Positions 1 to 7,100 of a stretch of 8,454 bases of DNA are shown piece after piece. Position numbers and translations under genes: made by a program. Within the stretch, counting starts at the first letter, position 1; the number at the start of each line of letters is the position of its first letter. Location of the stretch: positions 1 to 8,454 of the forward strand of contig CAMCFL010000108.1 of assembly GCA_945873715.1 (NCBI GenBank), read 5' to 3'. The stretch is from Akkermansia muciniphila (GTDB lineage Bacteria; Verrucomicrobiota; Verrucomicrobiia; Limisphaerales; UBA9464). Below the pieces are notes generated by a model that saw only the letters and a program-made list of their open reading frames with translations, was not told the DNA's origin and did no database searches.

Positions 1-1
1 T

Positions 2-145
2 CTCAGCGCGGTGTCGGTCCGGGCCGAAGCGGGGGAGATCGAAGAACTCGATCAGTTCCTGGCGCGTTTGTCCGAGGGTCTGTGCGCGGTGTCGGATCAC
101 TTGACCTATCGGTACTTCAGCCATGCGGTCGTCCGGGCGAGTTGA
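2..145 (+). CDS. Alpha-E domain protein (DUF403), C-terminal fragment
   Basis: The left edge cuts this gene; only the last 47 codons and the TGA stop are visible. The fragment has an acidic helical stretch (EAGEIEELDQFLARLSEG) and ends in DHLTYRYFSHAVVRAS. A final helix with a Tyr-Phe-x-His ending is typical of alpha-E (DUF403) proteins, which are all-helical and about 310 residues long. The transglutaminase gene starts 17 bp after the stop, preceded by a good ribosome binding site, so the two are very probably co-transcribed. The same pairing is widespread in bacteria, commonly with a circularly permuted ATP-grasp protein upstream. Comparative genomics has linked the set to peptide synthesis or processing, but the biochemical role of alpha-E is not settled. 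The call rests on a short tail plus gene context, so the family is likely but not proven. Confidence 0.75.
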   Translation, partial: LSAVSVRAEAGEIEELDQFLARLSEGLCAVSDHLTYRYFSHAVVRAS

Positions 146-147
146 GT

Positions 148-154
148 GGAGGGG
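148..154 (+). promoter_or_regulatory. Ribosome binding site of the transglutaminase gene
   Basis: GGAGGGG lies 8 nt before the ATG at 163. It is the clearest Shine-Dalgarno match in the window and decides the start of the transglutaminase gene against the longer frame that opens at 82, inside the preceding gene. Confidence 0.8.
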
Positions 155-162
155 AATGGGCC

Positions 163-1056
163 ATGAAGTACCGGATCACGCACGTCACCACCTACGCCTA
201 CGCGGCCGAGGTTTCGGTGTCCCACCATCTGCTTCACCTGCATCCTCGCGAACTGCCGCGGCAGCGCGTGGAGTCGTTCGACCTGGTGGTGCAGCCCAAG
301 CCCACGGTGCGCACCAGTCGGATCGACTACTTCGGCAATCACGCCGAAGTGATCACGGTGGAGGAAGCCCACCGGCACCTTGAAATCATTGCCGGGAGCC
401 GGGTGGAGGTCGATCCGTCGCCCTCGCGGGCCCGGCTGGAATCTCCACCGTGGGAGCGGGTGGCCCTGGGTTGCCGGGGAGAAACCTGGGACGAGTCCTC
501 GGTCCCGGGTGAGTATCGGTTTGATTCGCCCCATGTCCGACGGGGCGATGGTCCGCTGGGGTATGCGCGGCCGTCATTCGTGGCTGGCAGGCCCTGGCTG
601 GAAGCGGTGGCCCATCTCAGTTCGCGGATCCATCGGGAATTCAAGTTCGATGCCCGTGCCACCAGCGTCTCCACGCCGGTGGAAGAAGTGCTGAAGGGAA
701 GGAAGGGCGTCTGTCAGGACTTCGCCCATCTGATGCTGGCCTGCCTTCGCAGCCTGGGTTTGCCGGCCCGGTATGTGTCGGGCTACCTGGAAACCCTGCC
801 GCCACCCGGCCGCGCGCGGTTGGTCGGGGCCGATGCGTCGCATGCCTGGGTGTCCGCCTGGTGTCCGGGCGTGGGTTGGCTGGACTACGATCCGACCAAC
901 GATTGTGTGCCGGGCGAGCGCCATGTGACCCTGGCCTGGGGTCGCGATTTCTCGGATGTCAGCCCGATCCGGGGGGTGCTGGTGGGCAGTGGCGAACACC
1001 AGTTGCGGGTATCCGTCGACGTGGAGCCCGTGGAGGTCGCTACTTCAGCGACTTGA
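163..1056 (+). CDS. Transglutaminase-like cysteine peptidase family protein
   Basis: This is a 297-residue cytoplasmic protein with no signal peptide. The N-terminal part (about residues 1-80, MKYRITHVTTYAY onward) is the beta-rich domain that precedes the core in bacterial transglutaminase-like proteins (Bact_transglu_N). The papain-fold core occupies about residues 140-250. The catalytic triad is visible: Cys184 in GRKGVCQDFAHL, His227 in GADASHAWVSAW and Asp243 in LDYDPTND. Length and motif order match full-length family members, so the enzyme looks intact. Family members are thought to hydrolyse or form amide bonds; the substrate is unknown. The start at 163 is chosen because of the ribosome binding site at 148-154 and because the protein then begins with the family-typical M-x-Y-R-I-x-H-x-T-x-Y. 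The upstream alpha-E gene fits the usual operon. The last 17 bp overlap the end of the convergent lipoprotein gene. Confidence 0.95.
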   Translation: MKYRITHVTTYAYAAEVSVSHHLLHLHPRELPRQRVESFDLVVQPKPTVRTSRIDYFGNHAEVITVEEAHRHLEIIAGSRVEVDPSPSRARLESPPWERVALGCRGETWDESSVPGEYRFDSPHVRRGDGPLGYARPSFVAGRPWLEAVAHLSSRIHREFKFDARATSVSTPVEEVLKGRKGVCQDFAHLMLACLRSLGLPARYVSGYLETLPPPGRARLVGADASHAWVSAWCPGVGWLDYDPTNDCVPGERHVTLAWGRDFSDVSPIRGVLVGSGEHQLRVSVDVEPVEVATSAT

Positions 1057-1726
1057 TGAAGGCGTCGGCCTCGTTGATCGAGAGGTTCATCTGCCGGATC
1101 AGGGTGTCGATCTGGGTGGTGATCTGGGTGGCCTCGCCCTTGAGCGAGGCAATGGCGGCCGCGTTGAGGTTGTGCTTGAGGAACAGCACATGCTCGGTGA
1201 GCGAGCGGAGCACCGGATCCATGGTGGCCTCCGCGGAGCGGAGGGCCGCCGCAAGCTGCGAATACCGCGACCGGGTGTCGGACAACTGCCGCCGGCTTTC
1301 GGAGGCGAAGGTGGGGTTGGTGAACTGGGCAATCTCCTTCTCCCATTCCGAAAAGAGATCGTTGGCCACCTGGTCCATGTCCTGGATCCGCTTGTGGACG
1401 TCGCCGGCCTGGCTGGTGCAGGAATCGAGGTCGGACTTGAGCTTGGAGTAGGTGGACTCCAGGGCGGTGCCCTGGCTGCCGTACATCTCCTTCATCCGGG
1501 TGAGCGCATCCTTGAACTCGACCTGGGCCTCCTTCTGATCGTCGCGGGCGGCGACGACGGCGCGCTTGAGCAGATCCCTCTTTTCCATCCCGAATTTCTC
1601 CATCGTGGCGTAGTACATGGACTGGCAGCCGGTGAACCCGACGAAGCCGGCGAAGGCCAGCAGCGCCACCAGCAGGAAACGATGAAGACGGAAGGACGGG
1701 GAAGGGATGATGGAAGTCAGTTTCAT
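1040..1726 (-). CDS. DUF2959 family lipoprotein
   Basis: This is a 228-residue predicted lipoprotein. Residues 1-33 form a signal peptide: a basic start, a hydrophobic core at about residues 17-31 (FLLVALLAFAGFVGF), and a lipobox-like F-T-G-C with the lipidated cysteine at Cys34. The mature part opens with SMYYATMEKFGMEKRDLLKR and continues AVVAARDDQKEAQVEFKDAL, which is characteristic of DUF2959. The rest is rich in Glu, Lys, Gln and Arg with hydrophobic spacing, so an elongated coiled-coil helical bundle is likely. The function of the family is unknown; an envelope-anchored periplasmic role is inferred from the lipobox. The gene starts 19 bp after the stop of the squalene-hopene cyclase gene on the same strand, so the two probably share a transcript. 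The sequence before the ATG (CCGCCACCTACCCC on the coding strand) has no Shine-Dalgarno match. No terminator hairpin is visible at its 3' end, which runs into the transglutaminase gene. Confidence 0.92.
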   Translation of the reverse strand: MKLTSIIPSPSFRLHRFLLVALLAFAGFVGFTGCQSMYYATMEKFGMEKRDLLKRAVVAARDDQKEAQVEFKDALTRMKEMYGSQGTALESTYSKLKSDLDSCTSQAGDVHKRIQDMDQVANDLFSEWEKEIAQFTNPTFASESRRQLSDTRSRYSQLAAALRSAEATMDPVLRSLTEHVLFLKHNLNAAAIASLKGEATQITTQIDTLIRQMNLSINEADAFIKSLK

Positions 1727-1745
1727 GGGGTAGGTGGCGGTCGAT

Positions 1746-3740
1746 TCACAGGATCTGCCCGGCCTTCTGGCCGCGGAGCATGCGGCGGTAGGTGGCCATG
1801 GCCAGCAACGGCCACGAATTCCGGTACATGTCGTACTTAAGGTAGAACACCTGTGGGAAACCAGTGCCGGTAATTTCGTCCTCCGTCCACGAGCCATCCT
1901 GGTTCTGGGTACGGACCAGATATTCGATGCCACGTTCGATGGCCGGATCCGATGGATCGCCCATCGCGCACAGGCCCATGACGGCCCAGGCGGTCTGCGA
2001 AGCGGTGCTGGGACCGCAGCCCTTGTAGATCGGGTCATCGTAGGTGTTGCAACGTTCCCCCCATCCGCCGTCGGGCAGTTGGACGCTCCGCAACCACTCG
2101 GCACCCCGGACGATCCAACCTTCGGACATGTCGATGCCGAGTGCCTGAAGGCCGCGGAGGACCTGCCAGGTGCCGTAGATGTAGTTCACTCCCCAGCGGC
2201 CGTACCAGGAGCCGTCCGCTTCCTGCTGACTCCGCAGGTAGTCCAGCCCGCGTTTGATCTGCGGGTGGGTGACCGGATAACCCTCGTAGCCGAGCAGTTC
2301 CAGGATGCGCGCGGTGATGTCCGCGCACTCGGGATCCAGCATGGCGTTGTGATCGGCAAAGGGGACCTTCTCCAGGATGCTCTTGGTGCAGTCCTTGTCG
2401 AAGGCCGCCCAGCCGCCATCGCGACATTGGAAGGCCATCATCCAATTCATCCCGCGCTTGAACGCCTCCCGGGTGCGCTCGGGCTTGTCGGTGGGAACCT
2501 GACGCAACGCCAGCAGGACCATGGCGGTGTCGTCGACGTCCGGGTTCCACTGGTTGTTGTACTCGAAGACCCATCCGGACGGCTCGACGTCCACCGGATT
2601 CTTGTGGATCCAATCGCCGCGGAACCGGATCTCGCGGTCCATGATCCAGTGCGTGGCCTTGACCATCTTGGGGTGTTCGGCGGGAACACCGGATTCGCGC
2701 AGGCAGATGGCCACGATGGCCGAATCCCACACCGGGGAGAAACACGGTTCGATCCGCACGGATTCCGGGGTCTCGTGCATCAGACGCTGGAGTTCCTTGT
2801 GGGCCCGGACGACCTGGGGATGGTGGTCCTCGTAGCCGAGCGCCTTGAGGGCGATCAGGGCGTTGAGCATGGCCGGGAAGATGGCGGCCAGACCGTCGCT
2901 TCCCTCGAAGCGTTCCAACATCCAGGCCTCGGCCCGCCTCAGTGCGCTGCTGCGGAAGGGATGGAATCCCTTCCGACTGACCCATTCCGCCAGCTTATGG
3001 AGGCGGTCGAGCCAGAGGAACATGTTGCGCAGGCTGAAATCGAAATAACGCGGCCGCAGGGCCTCATCGAGTTCCCATTTTCCGTTGGGATAGAGCTCGT
3101 CGAGCGACACCGGCAGGACGCGGGTGGGCCGGAAATGGTTGATGATGGCCAGCGGGACGAGCATGGCCCGGGACCAGTTGCTCATGTCCCAGAAATTCAC
3201 GTGGAACCATTTGCCGATGAGCAGGACTTCGCTCGGGATGGTGGGCACATGGTTCCAGCCGACCAGGCCGATCAGGGCGAGGTAGAGCTTGGAAAAGGTG
3301 TTCATCCGCGGGACCCCGCCCAGGGTGGTGGCCACTTCGCGCGCCCGGAGCATCCGGGGATCGGTGATGGGGACCCCGGCGAGCTTGAGGGCGAGGTAGG
3401 CCTTGATGGTGGCGTTCACCTCGGAGGGACCATGCGGGTAGATGTTCCAGCCGCCCTCGGGCAACTGCTTGGAAAAGATGTGATGGACCGCCTTCTTCTG
3501 CCACGTCGCGTCCACCTTCCCCCACCAGTGATAGAAGACCAGCATGTCGGCCACGAGCGTGACGTCGACGATCAACTCGCCCACCCAGTAGCCCTCGGCA
3601 TGTTGCTCGGACAGCAGGTAGCTCTGGGAACGGGTGATGGCCGGGTCCAGACCTGCAACACCCGGGCGTCCGGCAGCAGGAACATTGGTGCTTTCGATCG
3701 ATGGCCCTGTGGCCGGTCGCAACGACATGGAGGGCAGCAT
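1746..3740 (-). CDS. shc: Squalene-hopene cyclase
   Basis: This enzyme cyclises squalene to hopene/hopanol, the committed step of hopanoid synthesis, as a monotopic membrane protein. Numbered from the ATG at 3740 it has 664 residues, a normal family length. The acid motif DVDD that protonates squalene is at residues 401-404, in NPDVDDTAMVLLAL. Five QW-type repeats are readable: about 88-101, 433-448 (FQCRDGGW), 501-516 (QQEADGSW), 549-562 (VQLPDGGW) and 607-620 (TQNQDGSW). Also visible are SPVWDS and the C-terminal GTGFPQVFYLKYDMYR signature. Compared from memory with the Alicyclobacillus enzyme, the positions of Tyr420 and His451 carry Phe447 and Arg478, as I recall for proteobacterial-type cyclases. 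An in-frame TTG at 3764 and ATGs at 3740 and 3728 are all possible starts; none has a Shine-Dalgarno sequence, and I prefer 3740. The DUF2959 gene follows after 19 bp. No other hopanoid (hpn) gene lies in the window. Confidence 0.96.
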   Translation of the reverse strand: MLPSMSLRPATGPSIESTNVPAAGRPGVAGLDPAITRSQSYLLSEQHAEGYWVGELIVDVTLVADMLVFYHWWGKVDATWQKKAVHHIFSKQLPEGGWNIYPHGPSEVNATIKAYLALKLAGVPITDPRMLRAREVATTLGGVPRMNTFSKLYLALIGLVGWNHVPTIPSEVLLIGKWFHVNFWDMSNWSRAMLVPLAIINHFRPTRVLPVSLDELYPNGKWELDEALRPRYFDFSLRNMFLWLDRLHKLAEWVSRKGFHPFRSSALRRAEAWMLERFEGSDGLAAIFPAMLNALIALKALGYEDHHPQVVRAHKELQRLMHETPESVRIEPCFSPVWDSAIVAICLRESGVPAEHPKMVKATHWIMDREIRFRGDWIHKNPVDVEPSGWVFEYNNQWNPDVDDTAMVLLALRQVPTDKPERTREAFKRGMNWMMAFQCRDGGWAAFDKDCTKSILEKVPFADHNAMLDPECADITARILELLGYEGYPVTHPQIKRGLDYLRSQQEADGSWYGRWGVNYIYGTWQVLRGLQALGIDMSEGWIVRGAEWLRSVQLPDGGWGERCNTYDDPIYKGCGPSTASQTAWAVMGLCAMGDPSDPAIERGIEYLVRTQNQDGSWTEDEITGTGFPQVFYLKYDMYRNSWPLLAMATYRRMLRGQKAGQIL

Positions 3741-3789
3741 GGTGACGAAAAGAGGGGGACTCAAGGGGTGAAAAACGGCGCCAAAACTG

Positions 3790-3814
3790 GGGGGCGCATC
3801 TTGACACTGCCCCC
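3790..3814. other. shc: Inverted repeat in the probable shc leader
   Basis: GGGGGC at 3790-3795 pairs perfectly with GCCCCC at 3809-3814 around a 13-nt loop. If transcription of the cyclase gene starts beyond it, the hairpin would sit about 50-75 nt upstream of the ATG in the leader RNA. It carries no U-run on either strand, so it is not a typical terminator. It could equally be a chance feature of G/C-rich DNA. Confidence 0.35.
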
Positions 3815-3862
3815 GCCTGAGACCGCGGGTGTGCCGTACGCCGGAGGCGTTTCAGCGATTAG

Positions 3863-4019
3863 CCCGGGGTGAGCGAAGCGATCCCCGGGGTCAGTTGCCT
3901 TGAGCACCCTCCCACCCCGGAAGGGGTGGCAGAGCTTCAACCTCTCCGGGGTTGATTGGACTTTTTGCGCCAGTTCCCGGGGTGGTACCCCGGGCTCATC
4001 GCGGCCATCCCTCCGGGAT
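3863..4019. repeat. Cluster of four GC-rich palindromes (REP-like)
   Basis: Four perfect-stem hairpins lie within 157 bp. (a) CCCGGGG at 3863-3869 pairs with CCCCGGG at 3883-3889. (b) CCACCCC at 3912-3918 pairs with GGGGTGG at 3923-3929 around a GGAA (GNRA-type) tetraloop. (c) CCCGGGGT at 3976-3983 pairs with ACCCCGGG at 3987-3994 around a 3-nt loop. (d) ATCCC at 4007-4011 pairs with GGGAT at 4015-4019 around a 3-nt loop. Palindromes a and c share the same CCCGGGG...CCCCGGG arms and look like diverged copies of one unit. The arrangement recalls the GC-rich extragenic repeats I associate with planctomycete and verrucomicrobial genomes; that resemblance is from memory. It may act as a transcription boundary, a folded RNA element or a target of a REP-associated transposase. 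No transposase is in the window. Confidence 0.6.
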
Positions 4020-4118
4020 CAGAAGGCGCAACGGGTCCGCTCGCCGCATCGGGGACGGAGGTTTTCTCGGGGCGCATCGGGGGCGGTGGCGGATGCACCC
4101 GGACTGAGAGAGTTGGGA

Positions 4119-4137
4119 CTTTGGCGTTGCGCCAAGG
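4119..4137. promoter_or_regulatory. Short inverted repeat upstream of the giant gene
   Basis: TTGGCG at 4121-4126 and CGCCAA at 4130-4135 form a perfect 6-bp stem with a 3-nt loop. A T-G wobble and a C-G pair extend the outer end to 4119-4137. It lies 40 bp before the ATG at 4178, where an operator or a leader hairpin would be expected. Its size suits a dimeric regulator site or an RNA hairpin, but the sequence alone does not choose between them. Confidence 0.4.
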
Positions 4138-4177
4138 CAATTGAGGCCGCTATTGAACCTGAGGCCCATGCCTTCCA

Positions 4178-7100
4178 ATGAATTTCCAGGACTCCTGTGA
4201 TGCCGAGGGTGGCCGGTCGCGACCCCGTCCGGGTTCTGGATTCGCGCTCGGTCGCGGCGCCTTGGTTCTTCTCCTCCTGTCGCTGTTGGCGAACATGGCT
4301 TGTCTCCGGGCTGCGACGGTCGTCTGGACCAATCTGACGGGCGGTAATTGGGGCGACTCCTCCAACTGGACTCCGAACACGGTGCCAGGACCAGGCGACG
4401 ACGTCCTCATCGACCGTGGCGGAGAGTACACGGTGCTGTTGGATGTCCATGCCTCGGTCCGAAGCCTGACCGTGGGTGGGTTGGTCGGCAGGCAGACGCT
4501 GATCGTCACCAGCGCCAACCTCTCCCTGGCGACCAACAGCTTCGTCACCCGTCAAGGCGTGGTGAACTGGAGCGGAGGCACCCTCGGTGGCAATGGAGCA
4601 ACGACGGTTCTTGGGATCTTCAACTGGAGCGGGGGAAATGTGGCTGGACCCTTGAGTGTTGGAGTTGGAGGAGTGCTGAACATCACGGGTGGGACGGCCC
4701 GATTTCTGGATGCGCCGCTGACCAATGCGGGTTCGATCCACTGGAGTGGTTCTGGAAGCCTTTACCTGCGGGCGCGGATCGTCAACCAGGCGGGGGGCGT
4801 CTTCGAGATACGGGATGACGCCGGCCTGGGAGACTATGTCGGCAATGGCCAGGCGTCCTTTGAGAATGCGGGGACGTTTCGCAAGAGCGGTGGCAATGGC
4901 AACACCGGCATCTCGGTGGTGTTGAACAATACCGGTATCGTGGAGGTGCTGAGGGGGGTGCTGAGCGTGAATGGGGGGTATAGCCAGTCGGGGGGGCGGC
5001 TCCAGTTCGGCATCTCCAGCCCGGTGAACTATGGACGCATTGCATTCTCCGGCACTGTCCCCCTTGAGGGCGCGCTGGGTGTGGATCTGGTCGGCGGCTA
5101 TCAGCCTCCCCTGGGGAGTTTGTTTCCGGTGATGACCTATGGAACCGCGTCGGGGACGTTCGATCAATTCGAGCTTCCGCCCGCCTATCACTGGATGATC
5201 AGCCCTGGGGCCGGGGTGCTGTCAGTCGGGCCGATCTTTTCAACGCAACAGGTCAACGGCATGGTTGAGACCTCTCCCGCCCGCGTCGCCTCCACCAACG
5301 GGCAATCCGTCGTCCTGAATGCCACTCCGCATCGATATCACCAGTTCCTGCGGTGGACCGACGGCAACACGACGAATCCCCGCTCGGTCACCTTCGCCCA
5401 TGAAAGCCGTTATGCAGCGGTCTTTGAACCGGCATTGCCGCTGGAGGAGTTGAACCTGAATGGCGTCCTTCGCACCGGGCCGATCGGAATGCCGGTGGTT
5501 CTCGTGAACGGTCAGTACCATTCCAATCGTGTCGTCCCGGCAACCACGGGAGCGACGCTCCTCGTCGATCTGCGAACCAGCTTTGCCAACGGGACCCTTT
5601 TCTATTCGACCGACGGATCCGAACCCTCCGGTGGCGAAACTTACTCCGGACCTTTCAATGTCTCTGCACCCTTTGCGATTCGGGCGGTGGCTTTCAACGA
5701 AGACTTCAGCCAACTGGCCGAGGCGGATCCGGTCGTCAGCCTCGACCTCAGCAGCGGTGGTGGCGGAGTTGTGACCAAGGCAGAAACGAGTGATCCCTTT
5801 TCCGGTCTGACAACGGTGAACCTGACGGCATCCCCCTGGTTCGGATGGAGCCTGATGGGCTGGTCTGGGGACGGGCAGGGATCGGAAACGAACCTTTCGC
5901 TGCCGATGGATGGACCGAAGTCGGTGCGTGCGACTTTTGGAACGACCCTGACGACCACTGGCGCGGGTCTTGTGGAACGATCCCCCTCCCTGTTGCGGTA
6001 TCCCTATGGGTCGGAAGTGCGGTTGACGGCGATTCCAACCAACCGCACCAGCTATTTCCGCCAGTGGGGCGGGGCAGCAAACGGACAGTTTGTCAGTCCG
6101 CTGAGCTTCAGGCTGACCAATGCCAACCCCATCGTGAGTGCCGTGTTCTTTCCGCTGCCTGCCGGCAATCGATCCCTGACGGTGCGGATCGAGGGACAAG
6201 GACTGGTCCAGCGTTCTCCGGCGGCAGCCTTCCATACCAATGGAGCCACCGTGAACCTGACTCCAGTGCCGGATCCGGATTGGGTTTTCGACGGATGGAG
6301 CGGAGATGCCGGAGGGGCGAACAGTCCCCTGAGCCTGATGCTCGACACGAACAAGACCGTCACGGCGAGGTTCCGCCCCGCTGGAGTCATCGACCCGCCC
6401 GTCATCGTCAGCCAACCGTCCGATGCGGAACGATTCATCGGCGAGGGAATCGCCTTCACGGTTGCAGTGAGCGGTTCGCTGCCTCTCACCTACCAATGGT
6501 TCAAGGACGCGCCACTGGAGGCTGCAATCGGTCCGGTTCTCCTGCTCGCAAACCTCCAGTCGACCGACGCCGGCGCGTACTTTGCCGTGGTGAGCAATGC
6601 GGCTGGTTCGGTGACCAGTCGGTGGGCGCGACTGACGGTGACTTCACCGCCCAATACTTCCCCGTCCGTGGCACTCCTGTCCCCGGTGGCCGAGAACTTC
6701 TTCCGTGCCCCGACCAATATCATGATCCTGGCACGGGCGACGGACCCGGATGGTTCCGTCGCCCGGGTGGACTTCTTTGCGAATGGGGTGCTGCTGGGCA
6801 GCAGTGAAGATCGGAGCACGACGAATACCTTCGGCTTCGTCTGGATGGATGCGCCGGTCGGGACGAACTCGGTCTTCGTCCGCGCCGTGGATGACGATGG
6901 TGCCGTGACGAGTACCTTGCCGGTGGAGGTCTTGGTGCAACCACCGGAAGTCACCTCGTTTCGCTGGGCGCAGGCAGATTATACCGCGTCGGAGAACGAC
7001 GGAGTCATCCGGCTCAAGGTCATCAAGGCCGGGGCCAAGGCCGGGGCAGTCTCCTTTGCCACCCGGTCACGCACCGCGTTGGTCGATCGCGACTATCGGG

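Larger units (their letters stand above)
3741..4177. other. Divergent intergenic region with palindromes
   Basis: This region separates the leftward cyclase gene from the rightward giant gene and must hold both promoters. I could not identify a convincing -35/-10 pair for either. It contains at least six perfect-stem inverted repeats (arms at 3790-3814, 3863-3889, 3912-3929, 3976-3994, 4007-4019 and 4119-4137) and no recognisable protein family. A small frame on the + strand from a TTG at 3899 to a stop at 4181 runs through the palindromes and looks like a by-product of them. Confidence 0.8.

Noticed and set aside
82..162. Upstream extension of the transglutaminase gene to a GTG at 82
   Set aside because: It would overlap the alpha-E gene by 64 bp. 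The ATG at 163 has a strong Shine-Dalgarno sequence and gives the family-typical N-terminus.
956..1840. 294-codon + strand frame over the lipoprotein gene
   Set aside because: It lies antisense to the DUF2959 gene and overlaps the transglutaminase gene in another frame; no family resemblance, composition typical of a shadow.
3801..3806. Perfect TTGACA -35 hexamer on the + strand
   Set aside because: No -10-like sequence follows at 16-18 bp, and the nearest rightward gene starts more than 370 bp away. Probably chance within the loop of an inverted repeat.
1734..3872. 712-codon open frame on the + strand opposite the cyclase gene
   Set aside because: It is the antisense shadow of a strongly recognisable cyclase. 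The product is rich in Gly, His, Asp and Val runs without any domain, as expected from GC-rich reverse frames.
3741..4177. Possible tRNA, CRISPR array or insertion sequence in the intergenic region
   Set aside because: No cloverleaf, no regularly spaced direct repeats with spacers, and no transposase or terminal repeats were found; only palindromes.
3899..4181. Small + strand frame (TTG start, 93 codons) ending in an ATGA overlap with the giant gene
   Set aside because: It runs through the hairpin cluster, has no ribosome site and no recognisable domain. The overlap is noted as a finding, but coding is not supported.
4019..6496. Two long - strand frames (4019-5191 and 5240-6496) opposite the giant gene
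   Set aside because: The + strand frame is continuous and carries domain signatures throughout; the reverse frames are Arg/His/Gly-rich without domains.
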